NCBI RefSeq assembly: GCF_000002595.2
Contig: NC_057013.1
Coordinates: 3,357,087-3,421,086 of the forward strand
Direction: 5' to 3'
DNA length: 64,000 nucleotides
DNA from: Chlamydomonas reinhardtii
Lineage: Eukaryota; Chlorophyta; Chlorophyceae; Chlamydomonadales; Chlamydomonadaceae
Position numbers and translations under genes: made by a program. Of the stretch, positions 11,426 to 21,031 are shown in pieces. Every line of letters starts with the position of its first letter. Position 1 is the stretch's first letter. The notes under the pieces were generated by a model. That model did no database searches, was not told the origin of the DNA, and saw only the letters and a program-made list of their open reading frames with translations.

Positions 11426-11738
11426 TCCTAGCGGGCAAAGCACGGTCTGGCGGCACAGCGACTACACGGGACGTCATGGGCGTGGGTTCTCTGTTTTCCC
11501 GTGAACGGCGCACGACGCACGACCGGGGTGCTCAGCATAATTGTGAGTACTGATGCTCCGCGCGTTTGGGTTAGGTGCTCTCGGGTGGTCTGCCGGCTCC
11601 GGTCTGACAGACAACCGCGGCACATTTATGCTGAGCACCCCGGTCGTGCGCCGTCCAAGGGAAAACAGAGAACCCACGCCCATGACGTCCCGTGTAGTCG
11701 CTGTGCCGCCAGACCGTGCGGTTTGCTCGCTAGGATGC
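11426..11738. repeat. Long inverted repeat / hairpin
   Basis: The left arm, about 11426-11540, is the reverse complement of the right arm, about 11626-11738. The inner 90 bp or so, from CACGGTCTGGCGGCACAGCG to GGGGTGCTCAGCATAA, match almost perfectly; the outer 15 bp are weaker. The spacer is about 85 bp. A transcript would fold into a stem of about 100 bp. It could be a foldback element, a MITE-like element or a small-RNA precursor. Confidence 0.8.
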
Positions 11739-11968
11739 AGGAGGCCAGCCCAGAAATCACGACCGCTACTTCTGGGTCGTCACAGCAGGCGCCATCACAG
11801 GCGCCATCACAGCTGCAGCCGCAAGCGACTGCACAGGCCCCTGCGGCGGTGCAGGGTTCGGGCATGTCTGCAGACTTCCACCCGACGTACCAAGCACTGC
11901 AACCGGTAGGGAACAGTTCAACATTTGCCGTGCGGCTGCCGCAACCGGTCGGCACCTTGGCTTATTAG
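11734..11968 (+). CDS. Hypothetical open frame ending at the LINE 3' end
   Basis: A 77-codon frame (MQEASPEITT... to ...PVGTLAY) rich in Gln, Ala and Ser. It overlaps the outer edge of the inverted repeat and its stop lies in the proposed LINE target site. It may be a host exon interrupted by the LINE or chance coding. No family is recognised. Confidence 0.25.
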
Positions 11969-12104
11969 CGAATAGAGGTTACATGTGGGATGACAGCCAC
12001 GGGCAAGCCAGGGCTCCAAAAACGCACGAGACACGTACGCACACTCGAGGAGGGAACCTCGAATGACCCCCATGCTCCTCGCCTCACTAAAGGAGGGGAG
12101 GAAC

Positions 12105-12852
12105 CCCGAATTAGCTGATAGAGGTTACATGTGGGACGACAGCCGTGGACTAGCCAGGGCCCCAAAAACGTACGAGACACGCACGCTCACCCGAGGAGAG
12201 ATCCCCGAATGACCCCCATGCTCCTCGCCTCCGGAGAGGGGAGGAACCCCAGGCCCGGCTCACCGCAAACGCTAGCGCTGCTCACCTAAGCCGTGGGTCG
12301 GCGTCATAAGACTACCTCTTATTGCGAGTCCCTAAGCTGACAAGCTAGGGTGAGGCCGGTGGCGAGTCCGCTGTTGGCCCTACCAAGATAACCCCTCCAA
12401 CATCATCTGACGCTAGGAATGGGTGCTGGTTCGGGACAAGGTCCCAGCGGCGCGGAGGCCGACGCAGACTCACAAACGCACGAATTAGCTGATAGAGGTT
12501 ACATGTGGGACGACAGCCGTGGACTAGCCAGGGCCCCAAAAACGTACGAGACACGCACGCTCACCCGAGGAGAGATCCCCGAATGACCCCCATGCTCCTC
12601 GCCTCCGGAGAGGGGAGGAACCCCAGGCCCGGCTCACCGCAAACGCTAGCGCTGCTCACCTAAGCCGTGGGTCGGCGTCATAAGACTACCTCTTATTGCG
12701 AGTCCCTAAGCTGACAAGCTAGGGTGAGGCCGGTGGCGAGTCCGCTGTTGGCCCTACCAAGATAACCCCTCCAACATCATCTGACGCTAGGAATGGGTGC
12801 TGGTTCGGGACAAGGTCCCAGCGGCGCGGAGGCCGACGCAGACTCACAAACG
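12105..12852 (-). repeat. 374-bp tandem duplication of the LINE 3' tail
   Basis: Two near-identical 374-bp units (12105-12478 and 12479-12852) each hold the last 44 or so codons of ORF2 plus about 240 bp of 3' UTR. A shorter, diverged third copy of the UTR part lies at about 11974-12104. The functional ORF2 stop lies in the unit nearest the body of the element. Confidence 0.88.
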
Positions 12853-15800
12853 CAGCTAGCCGTGACCAGAAGTCCGCAATCACCTCCACACCGATCCTTC
12901 GCACAACAGCAACCTCCGCAGTCCGGTCTGCAGCATCACGGCAAGCGTAAAGGCGCTGTCGGCCGTATTCCAGGGCCGCCACAGCAGCCAAGCACACGAT
13001 GTCCCACACCGCCTGCGATAGCCCTGGTGGCGCCTGTACTAACCACAACTGGTTCCGTGTGATGTCCACATTCGCATGCTCCCGCATCACATCACGCAGA
13101 GCCTCCGCCACCACACAGTCCCAGAAGTGATGAACCCTAGCCCCAGCAGTCATCTGAGTCCCACACGGGCATTTCTCCACGCGTCCATCTGCGGCCCACG
13201 CCGCAAGCATCCCAAAGCCCGTGAACCCATTGACTGCCAGACGCCAGAGCGGTTCCTTGTGTCGCGGCTCCCACACCAAAGCCCACAGCCGCGCCAGGGC
13301 CGCCCGCAGCGCATGAATCGCTTCCGCTGGCGGCGCGGCGCCGCTGTAGGCCTCTTGGATGAAGGCCAAGTGACGCACGCGGAGTGCGTCGTACGCAGGC
13401 GCAAGTTGAAGCTGGGTTGCCTGCTTCACCGTAAGGGTCAGCAAGGGCACGTCAGCCGCGCCATGCCGCCACCCCAGGCTCTGCGCAAGCAGCAGCCATA
13501 CCTGGGGGGCAGGAGGCGCGGAGGCCGCGCCGCCAGGCGCATGCAATGTGGCCGACGCCGCCACCCTCCACGCCGCCGGTACACGGGCCAGCAGCGCGGA
13601 GAATTGGGCAGCAGCATCCGGGCCGGACTGCAGCTCCGGCGGCACGCGCGCCATATCCGCAATGCGCAGGATGGGGCGCAGGACGGACCGCTTGTACTGC
13701 ATAGTGCAGCGACGCGCGAGGCGCGGCCCCAGCGCACCAGCCGGCTTGGAAGCCACCAGCTGGCGCACCGCGGCCAGCGCCTCCCAGCACCGCACTGCCG
13801 TGCCGAGCGTGAGCAGACCCGGCAGCGCCATGAGAGCCGGGAAGTCACGTTCCAAGCCACCCGCCTGAAGCCCCGCCGCACACGGCAAGACAGGATTGCC
13901 CCAGAGCGGAAGTGCAAAGCACCAGGGCCCGGGCACCAGCACAGCCGGGCGTAGGATGGTGACCGGAGGCAGGTAGCTGAGGGCACCCAGGAGGCGCACG
14001 AGGGCCGGGCAGGTTGCCGCCACCGGCTGGCCGAAGATTGCACAGCCATCGGCAGCGGGTCCGACACCGCCGGCCGCCCGCTGCATCGTCAGGACGCAGA
14101 GGGGGTGGGCGGCCGTGTGTAGCTGCTGCACCAGGGCGGTGGCGGCGGCTGTCCACGGCGGTACGTAGGTGCCGGCCGCAGAGCCGTGCATGTGCTGCAG
14201 CCAGCGCACAGCCAACACAGCGTGCCGGGCGCGCACGTGTTCCACCACCGGCAGCAGTCCAAAGCCGCCATCGCGTGGCGGCAGGGCGACGCAGTCGGAG
14301 GGGAGGCCGGGAAGTCGGGCCCGGCCAGCACCTTGCGGCGAAGCAACGATGATGCGGCGGTCCACAAACCGCACAAGCGTTTTGAGGAAGTCTGCCAAAA
14401 CCGTCTGCGGCGGCAGACCCGCAAACTCCATATGGTAGAGCACACGGCTGACGGCGTAGGAGGAGGCACAGAAGCCACGGCCAAAGGCAGTTAGGGGGAG
14501 GCCGCAGAGCGTCCCCAGGGTGCCAATGGCAGGGGAGAGGGAAGGAGCCCCCTGGGCTGCAGCCGTGCCAAGTGGGAGGTCGTAGAAGACCACACCCAGC
14601 GTGCGCGAGTGCGAGACTACGCGCAAGCCATGCGCCATAGCAACTGTGTTGGGCGGGGCAGGCGCGGCTACGGCACCGCCAGCACCCGCGGCGGAGCCGC
14701 CGGCCGTCACGCCACCAGTGACCACAACACCGGCAGCTGCCCAAACCGCGCCCGCCCGAGAAGGCACCGCACCACCGGCCGCCAAGCTGCCCCCACCAGA
14801 GTGGCTGGCGCCGGGGCCGCCGCCAGCCACCGCGACACCAGCCGCCGCGCCGCCGGCAGCCATGCCGCCGGCAGCTGCCACACTGGTCGCCGCCACGCCG
14901 TGAGCTGCCATGTTACCAGCCGCTGCGCCGCCAGCCGCCAAGCCAGCAGCGACAGCGCGGGCGGGAGCAGGAGTGGCGCGGCGCCGTGCACCGATGGGCA
15001 GAAGCTCCACTTTGTCGAGGTTAAGGCGCTGTCCAGAGGCGGCGCGGAAGGTCTCCATAGCTGCCAGGAAACCAGGCACGTTGGCCATCCGACGCAGGAA
15101 CGGCGCAGCGTCGTCCGCATAGGCAGTAGCGACGAGGCGGATATCCGCCCAGGAGACACCAAAGCCCGCGCGGTCGAGGTAGGCGAAGAGGGCCTGGGCC
15201 GGCGCCAAGTACAAAGGAGGCGCCAGCGGGCACCCCTGCCGTACGCCCGCAATGATGAGGACGAAGGCCGACAGGTAGCCGTTAGCCAGGGCGGCAGAGC
15301 GCGTGCCCGTAAGCAGCAGCTTGACCCAGGCCAGGAAGCCACTGCCAACGCCCATGACTGCCAAGCACCGGTACAGGAAGTTGCGGTCCAGGGTGTCGTA
15401 GGCTTTGTAGAAGTCCAGGAAGGCCACAACGCCGCGGTCAGCGTCAGCGGTGCTGCCCGCAGCGCCCCCGCCCCCGCCACCGCCGCCAGGGCCACCGCCT
15501 TCGGCCACCCGCATGAGCTCCGGCAGAAGCTGCAGCAGTAGGACGTTGTCGGCGATGCGGCGCCCGGGCAGGAAGGCTGTCTGGGCGGGGTGGATGACGT
15601 TGCTGAAGACGGGGATGAGCCGCCTGGCGAGGACACGGGCCAGCGTGCGGTAGTCCGTGCCGAGCAGCGTAATGGGCCGATACGACGAAGGCTGCAGGGG
15701 GTCCCCGGGCTTGCTGAAGCATGTAATGACGCCATCGAGGAAGCCGCGTGGAGGAGCACCAGCAGCGAGGGAGGCCGTGAACACACGCGCAAGCACGCGT

Positions 15801-17392
15801 GCCGTGGGGCCCCCCAGTTCCCGGTACAACTCAGCCGGGATGCCGTCGCGGCCCGGGGTGCTGCCAGCCGGCGCCGCCGCCAGGGCAGCCTCCACCTCAG
15901 CTGAACTCACTGTGTCGGCGCCAGGCCGCACAGCGTCCTCGTCAGTGCAGCGCCGCCCAAATGCTGCAAGGGCCGCAAGTACGCGGTCACAGGCGTCCGG
16001 GTCCGTAGCCACCGCAGCACTGATGCGCCGCCAGTAGTCGACAATATGTGTGGGGATTTCGGGAAGGGAGTCACACACACTGCCGTCCGGGCGCCGGATT
16101 GCCGCAATGCGCGCGGCGCCGCCAGGGGGCCGCACAAGCCGCGTGATCGCAGGCGAAGCCGTCTCGCGGGTGCGCAGCCACTGGAGGCGGGCGGCACGAG
16201 CGTGCCGGGCGACCGCGCGCTGCGCCGCTGCGGCAGCCGCGGAGCGCGCGGCGACGGCCGCAGCAGCAGCCTGAGCAGCATCGGGGCCTCCAGCCTCTAC
16301 CACCGCTAGGGCGGCCGCCTCAGCAGCACGGGCCGCCGCCTCCTCCGCTGTCTCCTCAAGGATGCGGCCACGGGCGATGCGGTTAAGGCGGCCAACCGTG
16401 CGCACCAGGTCGCGCTTGTAGGCCACAAACCACCGCAGCAGCGGCACCGGCGCCTCGGGGGCGGCGGCACAGGCGCCGCGGTTCCAGTCGAGCAGCGAGC
16501 GGCGCAGGTCGGGGAACGCGAGGTAGGCATCACTGAGCCGCCGCAAGCCAGGGCCAGGAGAGACGGCACCGTCGACTGGGGCAAGGGTGGCCACAACCAG
16601 GCGATGATCGGACGGTCGGCCAGGCACATGGGCGCACGCACGCAGCGACGACAGCAGCTCCGGAGAGAGCATGATGCGGTCAATGCGAGAGGCACCCATA
16701 TGGTTGATGAAGGTGAAGGACCGGCGGGTAGGGTGCAGGTGGCGGAAGGAGTCCACAGGGGAGGCGCAGGTGGAGGCGAAGAGGGAGGTCGTGCCGGGGT
16801 CCAGGAGGCGGCCGCCGCGATGGAGGGTGTCAATGGCGGCGTTGCATACGAAGTTGTAGTCACCAGCCCACACCTTGAGGCCAGGCAGCGTGGCCGCCGG
16901 CGCAAGGTGGTCGGCAATGAAGCGGCGCTGGGCCGCTGGGTCGCCCGAGGGAAGGTAGACAGAGGCAAGCATTAGGGAGTGGCCGCCCCAAGCGAGAGGG
17001 AGGAGGAGAAGGCGGCTGGCGGCGGCCGGGTCGAGGGCGGGAGGCGTTGCCGGGGTCACCACGCCACGGGAGATGAGGGAGGCACGGATGAGGATGGCGA
17101 CGCCACCGGTACGTGACGAGTCGGCAGGGCCCCACCATGCATGCCAGCCACCCAGCCGGAGCTGCTGTGAGGCGAGACGCAGTTTAACCTGCGCCTCCGA
17201 TATCACGTCGACCGTTGTGTGTGTCTCCCGTAGACACACGATGTCCAAGCGCTGCTGCGCCCAGCACCGCAATAGGGCCGCCAGGCGGACAGGCGTGTCA
17301 CTCCCGCCACCCAGCAGCCCCCGCACGTTGTGCGAACCAACACGCAAGGGCGCGAGCAGGGCCTGGGCGCCACGCCTGCTGTGGCGTGGCAT
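12719..17392 (-). CDS. LINE ORF2: endonuclease-reverse transcriptase
   Basis: 1557 aa. The N-terminal APE-type endonuclease shows SHNVRG, CLRETHT, WAGDYNF and SDHRLV blocks. The reverse transcriptase shows GRDGIPAELY, KPGDPLQPSSYRPITLL, QTAFLPGRRIADN, FLDFYKAYDTLDR, GVRQGCPLAPPLY and the catalytic YADD (Tyr at residue 758). An Ala/Gly-rich low-complexity insert follows the RT core. Near the C-terminus a Cys/His cluster, CPCG...HHFWDC, resembles the terminal zinc motif of L1-type ORF2 proteins. The protein would nick target DNA and copy the element RNA by target-primed reverse transcription. The start ATG directly follows the ORF1 stop (TAAATG), suggesting translation by termination-reinitiation. 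No frameshift or internal stop is seen. Confidence 0.92.
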   Translation of the reverse strand: MPRHSRRGAQALLAPLRVGSHNVRGLLGGGSDTPVRLAALLRCWAQQRLDIVCLRETHTTVDVISEAQVKLRLASQQLRLGGWHAWWGPADSSRTGGVAILIRASLISRGVVTPATPPALDPAAASRLLLLPLAWGGHSLMLASVYLPSGDPAAQRRFIADHLAPAATLPGLKVWAGDYNFVCNAAIDTLHRGGRLLDPGTTSLFASTCASPVDSFRHLHPTRRSFTFINHMGASRIDRIMLSPELLSSLRACAHVPGRPSDHRLVVATLAPVDGAVSPGPGLRRLSDAYLAFPDLRRSLLDWNRGACAAAPEAPVPLLRWFVAYKRDLVRTVGRLNRIARGRILEETAEEAAARAAEAAALAVVEAGGPDAAQAAAAAVAARSAAAAAAQRAVARHARAARLQWLRTRETASPAITRLVRPPGGAARIAAIRRPDGSVCDSLPEIPTHIVDYWRRISAAVATDPDACDRVLAALAAFGRRCTDEDAVRPGADTVSSAEVEAALAAAPAGSTPGRDGIPAELYRELGGPTARVLARVFTASLAAGAPPRGFLDGVITCFSKPGDPLQPSSYRPITLLGTDYRTLARVLARRLIPVFSNVIHPAQTAFLPGRRIADNVLLLQLLPELMRVAEGGGPGGGGGGGGAAGSTADADRGVVAFLDFYKAYDTLDRNFLYRCLAVMGVGSGFLAWVKLLLTGTRSAALANGYLSAFVLIIAGVRQGCPLAPPLYLAPAQALFAYLDRAGFGVSWADIRLVATAYADDAAPFLRRMANVPGFLAAMETFRAASGQRLNLDKVELLPIGARRRATPAPARAVAAGLAAGGAAAGNMAAHGVAATSVAAAGGMAAGGAAAGVAVAGGGPGASHSGGGSLAAGGAVPSRAGAVWAAAGVVVTGGVTAGGSAAGAGGAVAAPAPPNTVAMAHGLRVVSHSRTLGVVFYDLPLGTAAAQGAPSLSPAIGTLGTLCGLPLTAFGRGFCASSYAVSRVLYHMEFAGLPPQTVLADFLKTLVRFVDRRIIVASPQGAGRARLPGLPSDCVALPPRDGGFGLLPVVEHVRARHAVLAVRWLQHMHGSAAGTYVPPWTAAATALVQQLHTAAHPLCVLTMQRAAGGVGPAADGCAIFGQPVAATCPALVRLLGALSYLPPVTILRPAVLVPGPWCFALPLWGNPVLPCAAGLQAGGLERDFPALMALPGLLTLGTAVRCWEALAAVRQLVASKPAGALGPRLARRCTMQYKRSVLRPILRIADMARVPPELQSGPDAAAQFSALLARVPAAWRVAASATLHAPGGAASAPPAPQVWLLLAQSLGWRHGAADVPLLTLTVKQATQLQLAPAYDALRVRHLAFIQEAYSGAAPPAEAIHALRAALARLWALVWEPRHKEPLWRLAVNGFTGFGMLAAWAADGRVEKCPCGTQMTAGARVHHFWDCVVAEALRDVMREHANVDITRNQLWLVQAPPGLSQAVWDIVCLAAVAALEYGRQRLYACRDAADRTAEVAVVRRIGVEVIADFWSRLAAFVSLRRPPRRWDLVPNQHPFLASDDVGGVILVGPTADSPPASP

Positions 17393-19564
17393 TTAGGAAT
17401 CGGCCGAGTCGGCGTCACCAGCGCCACCAGGCGCCAGGACGCTGTACCGGTTGTGGAGCAGGGTGGGCGGCGGCGCCCGGCGGCGCGGCGGCGGTCCCTC
17501 AGGCACCTGGGCTTGCTCTGGCAGAGCCTGACGCTTGGCCGGCTCCGCCCCTGGCGAGGCACTGCGCTGGCGGCGACGGCTGGGCACCACGCTCCACCCG
17601 CCGTCGCCGGCACCGTCGCCCGGGCGCGGCGCAGTGCTGCTGGTACGCCCATCCCCGGTCAGGGTGCTGCCGTCACCGGCTGGGACGCGGCCGGCCCGTC
17701 GGCGGAAGACGCGACCGCTGCGGGTGCGGTGGTCCACGCGCTCCCCAGAGTTATCCGCAGAGGCGTCCCTGTGGCTACCACCCAACTTGCCAGAAGCCCC
17801 GCCATTCGTGCCACGCGAGGCGCTGCTGCTGCGGCGGCTGCGGGCGTGGCTGCGGGTGTGCGTGTGGCTGCGGCCCGGGCTGCGGCTGCGGCTGCGGCCG
17901 CGGCTGCGGCTGGCGCCGCGGCTGGTGATGCTGCGGCCCCGGCTGTTGCTGCGGTCGCGGCGAGTGCGGCTGTGGCTGCGACTGCCGCTGTGCTGGCGGC
18001 GGGAGCTAGCGCCGCGGCCGCCGCCGCCACGAGGGGTGCCGGACGGCGCAGCACCGCTGCCCTGGACGGCGCTGGGGCCATCCGCACGCGCGGCCGTAGC
18101 CGCAGCCGGGGCCGCGGCGGCCGGGCGTCGGTGCTGGCCACGGCGCCGCGTCGCTCCGCCAGTACCGGAGGCACCGGCAGCACCCGCACTGCGTCGCAGC
18201 CGGACGCCGATGGTGGGGCGCAGAGGGCGCTTGCGGCCCTGCCGCGTGCTGCCGGCGGCGGGGGCGCCGGCGGCGCCTGCGCGGCCCTGCGCCGCTCCAT
18301 CGGCAGCGGACGCGCCAGCAGCACTCTTGCGGCCCTGCTGCGCGCCGCGGGCAGCGTGGCCACCCGCAGGACCCATGCGGCCCCGCGCCGTGCCGCCGGT
18401 AGCGGAGGTGCCAGCAGCGTCCACGGGGGCTGGCGTCGCGCGGCCGGCAGCAGGAGCACCGGCGGCGCCCCTGCGGCCCTGCGCCGCGCCGCCGGCGGCG
18501 GCACGGCCGCGAGGAGTGCCCCCGCGGTCCCCCGCCGAGCCGCCAGCTGCAGCGCCGCCGACAGCGCCCCCGCGGCCCTGCGCCGCCGAGTCACCGGCAG
18601 CAGCAGCACCGGCGGCGCCCCTGTGACCCTGCGCCGCGCCAGCGGCAGCAGAGCCGCCAGTCGTGCCACCGCGACCCTGTGCCTCGCTGCTGGCAGCAGC
18701 GGCGCCGGTGGCATCCCCGCGGCCCCACGCCGCGCCGCCGGCAGCGGCGGCGCCGGTGGCGCCCGGCGCCGCGCCGCCAGGGGCCGCGGCACCACCGGCA
18801 GCGGCGCATGGGCCGCCCGGCTGCTGGCCACCCTGCCGACGGGACATGCGGCGCACATCAAGGGTGTACGTTTCTCCACCAGCTTCCAGGTTAGCCTGGT
18901 ACCGGCCCAGCTCGAAGGCGGCACCGTGCGGCAGCGTCACTGCGAACAGTCCAGCCTTGCACAGTCCGACGGCTGTCAGGCGCAAGCTGCCGGCGCGCTG
19001 CACCTGCAGGGGGGCGGTTCCCCACAGCTCGCACAAAAGGGTGCGGACAGCGTCTTCAGTAAGCCACGGAGAGCTGACGGACACCAGGAGGCGCGTAGGC
19101 GCGGGCACGGCCGGTTTGCCGTCCACCCACGCGCGCCACCGCACCGGGTGCGGGTGCCCGATGTCCCGGCCGTAGGAGGTACCCGCCGGGACCGTGAAGC
19201 TGCTGTCCTCGTCCAGCAGCGTGACTAGATCAGGAATCGCCGATTTAGGGATCAGGACCGCGTACTCGAGCCGAGTCGTGGCATCGCGAACCTTCGATGC
19301 CGGCTTCGCCCTGATGCCCGGAGTGAGCTCCGCCAGTTGTGCCTTCGCGCGCAGAGGCGCCAGCCTTTGCATAACGCCCGAGAAGAAGCGAAATGCCGTT
19401 TTGGGGTAGCTCTGGAAATGGGTCGCGAGCACACCTTTGACCATCGCATTCAGAGTCAGAACCCCAACATTGGCGCGATGGCCGGCGGTCATAGGTGCGA
19501 GACTAGTCCTAAATGTCCGTGAGTTAGACGGGCCAGCCGTGGCCGGCTGGCTACCGGGAGCCAT
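17393..19564 (-). CDS. LINE ORF1: putative RNA-binding protein
   Basis: 723 aa. The first 240 or so residues are of ordinary composition and may contain an RRM-like fold (inference from L1 ORF1 proteins). They are followed by a long tract of degenerate Ala/Gly repeats with recurrent AQGRxGA units. Next comes an Arg/Ser-rich stretch with many RSRSRGRS-like dipeptides, then a basic C-terminus. This composition fits a nucleic-acid chaperone that packages the LINE RNA. The ORF is open throughout and abuts ORF2. Long open frames on the opposite strand are artefacts of the GC-rich repeats. Confidence 0.8.
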   Translation of the reverse strand: MAPGSQPATAGPSNSRTFRTSLAPMTAGHRANVGVLTLNAMVKGVLATHFQSYPKTAFRFFSGVMQRLAPLRAKAQLAELTPGIRAKPASKVRDATTRLEYAVLIPKSAIPDLVTLLDEDSSFTVPAGTSYGRDIGHPHPVRWRAWVDGKPAVPAPTRLLVSVSSPWLTEDAVRTLLCELWGTAPLQVQRAGSLRLTAVGLCKAGLFAVTLPHGAAFELGRYQANLEAGGETYTLDVRRMSRRQGGQQPGGPCAAAGGAAAPGGAAPGATGAAAAGGAAWGRGDATGAAAASSEAQGRGGTTGGSAAAGAAQGHRGAAGAAAAGDSAAQGRGGAVGGAAAGGSAGDRGGTPRGRAAAGGAAQGRRGAAGAPAAGRATPAPVDAAGTSATGGTARGRMGPAGGHAARGAQQGRKSAAGASAADGAAQGRAGAAGAPAAGSTRQGRKRPLRPTIGVRLRRSAGAAGASGTGGATRRRGQHRRPAAAAPAAATAARADGPSAVQGSGAAPSGTPRGGGGRGASSRRQHSGSRSHSRTRRDRSNSRGRSITSRGASRSRGRSRSRSPGRSHTHTRSHARSRRSSSASRGTNGGASGKLGGSHRDASADNSGERVDHRTRSGRVFRRRAGRVPAGDGSTLTGDGRTSSTAPRPGDGAGDGGWSVVPSRRRQRSASPGAEPAKRQALPEQAQVPEGPPPRRRAPPPTLLHNRYSVLAPGGAGDADSADS

Positions 19565-19670
19565 TCCCGTTATGGTTGAGGTCTACAGCAAGCTAAGTCG
19601 GCATTGCTGGGTTTGGTAGCGAGTTTAGCTGATAGAGGTTACATGTGGGACGACAGCCGTGGACGCACGA

Positions 19671-20754
19671 ATTAGCGAATTTGGGGGAGGGGGGTTGTCT
19701 GCAACCATCGGCCATACTGGGCCACGGTAACGCCTCGAAACACGGGCTCGCAGATCGGCGCTGGGTGACGCGCATTCCCTAATCAGGGGCCTCCTCCTGC
19801 CCCGGCGCATCAGCGCCAACTGGCCACTCATCTACACATGCTGTTCCAAAGTGTGCCGCCTGGCGTGTTTTTGGGGACTGGCGTGAGCCCCAGCCCGCCT
19901 TCAAGGCTGCGACCAAGTGTAACAGACTGTTTGCGCCCTGACACGCAACCCAGCTGCGCGCCATTAAATTTTGAGAGCGTTTGCTGTGAGAAAACGCTGG
20001 TCAAAGCAGATGCACTTTGTGGGGTGGGTGAACGAAACGCGTTGACTCTTATGTTGAAGAATAGCCAGCTCGCCCAGCACCTTTACTTTTTTGCAAGCGC
20101 CAAGATCGGCCGAAGGGATGCAAAGCGCGGGACCGGTTCGCCCCCCATTGTGCAACCTCTCCAAGGCGCCTATGCGTGATGCATCGTATTTAATGGATAG
20201 ATCAGGATGATCTGTATTCTACACGCGCGCACGGTTCCCCTGAAGCGCAGCGAGCGAGCCAAATGCACCACTAGCAAGCTTGCCCGCGGACGCGACTTAC
20301 TGTGCATTGCTGAGATCTTCGGATGTATTGAATAAGGATCTAACCGTATAACTAATTATGTGCGCACAGTGCTCGCTGCTGACTGATTGACTGACAATTT
20401 CAGACATCCTTAATCGCTCAACCTTTGCGGTTTGGCATTCGTCATAATATATTTGGAAGCTCTCTATGTTGCTGGTGTGCTGGCCGCGGCCTAATCGCCC
20501 CAAACGTGCCTGACTGACGCGCGCGCCTGACCGCTTCGCCGTCCGTTCGCGCGCGAGCGCCCTCCTGTATGGGGGGGGGGGGCGAGCGCCCCCCGAAACC
20601 TCCGTGGCCCCTTCCTTTGGCGTAGGAACACCGCCCGTGCTTATATGCTGGTGCCTACACTACCGTGCGATGCTTGCATCCCGTGCGGGGGGAGGGAGTG
20701 CCCCTCCCCCCAATGCCCCCCCTCCCCATCGGCGCAAAATAAACTTCCGCGAAG
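19671..20754. other. Intergenic region between LINE and CRIB-like gene
   Basis: No coding exon recognised. It includes a 12-base G run (about 20571-20582) followed by GC-rich C/G blocks at 20690-20730. AT-richer DNA at 20170-20470 may hold promoter sequence of the downstream gene. Confidence 0.35.
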
Positions 20755-20845
20755 ATGAGTGGCCAGGGGCTGAGTTTAACAAAGTATCATATCACACATG
20801 CAGTCGACCGCCGCTTCCACATCATCGGGTGCAAAGGTGTGTACG
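20755..20845 (+). CDS. Candidate first exon of the CRIB-like gene
   Basis: From ATG 20755 the frame reads MSGQGLSLTKYHITHAVDRR and continues FHIIGCK up to a GTGTGT donor-like site, inside a three-copy 22-bp repeat (20826-20900). The sequence looks protein-like and would suit a WH1/PH-type strand, but I could not connect it by phase to the exons at 21032 onward. A further frame containing SNNASGHVLYDDECV (about 20938-20992) may be an intervening exon. Confidence 0.35.
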
Positions 20846-20900
20846 CTGGGGTGCAAAGGTGTGTACGCTGGGGTGCAAAGGTGTGTACGCTGGGGTGAAC
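20826..20900. repeat. Three-copy 22-bp tandem repeat
   Basis: The unit GGGTGCAAAGGTGTGTACGC, with two further bases, is repeated three times head to tail. Each unit carries an AAAG/GTGTGT donor-like sequence, so it could multiply a splice donor. Confidence 0.75.
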
Positions 20901-21031
20901 GCGGGGCAGACACCGCGCTCTCACACTACCCCCGTGTGTCGGGTGTCCAACAACGCCAGCGGTCATGTGTTGTATGATGACGAGTGTGTGTGACTGGCCT
21001 GTTCGTTCGCGTCGCATCACATATCCCGCAG

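Larger units (their letters stand above)
11974..19670 (-). mobile_element. Full-length L1-like LINE with two intact ORFs
   Basis: The element reads right to left: short 5' leader, ORF1 (19564-17393), ORF2 (17392-12719) and a 3' region with a duplicated tail. Both ORFs are uninterrupted, so the copy looks young and possibly active. The 10-bp string ATTAGCGAAT lies at 11964-11973 and 19671-19680 and may be the target-site duplication. The 5' leader itself contains the 3'-UTR motif AGAGGTTACATGTGGG. Endonuclease-RT order, the YADD motif and a terminal Cys/His motif place it in the L1 superclade. Resemblance to the Zepp-like LINEs of green algae is a guess from host and self-associated insertion. 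Confidence 0.85.

Noticed and set aside
13076-13954. 292-codon plus-strand open frame
   Set aside because: Antisense to the C-terminal part of LINE ORF2, which shows clear family motifs.
17330-19228. 632-codon plus-strand open frame
   Set aside because: Antisense shadow of LINE ORF1; Ala/Gly/Arg repeat composition without any domain.
19671-19680. ATTAGCGAAT as a firm target-site duplication of the LINE
   Set aside because: Kept only as a candidate: a very similar string, GAATTAGCTGATA, belongs to the LINE 3' repeat, so the match could be element sequence rather than duplicated target.
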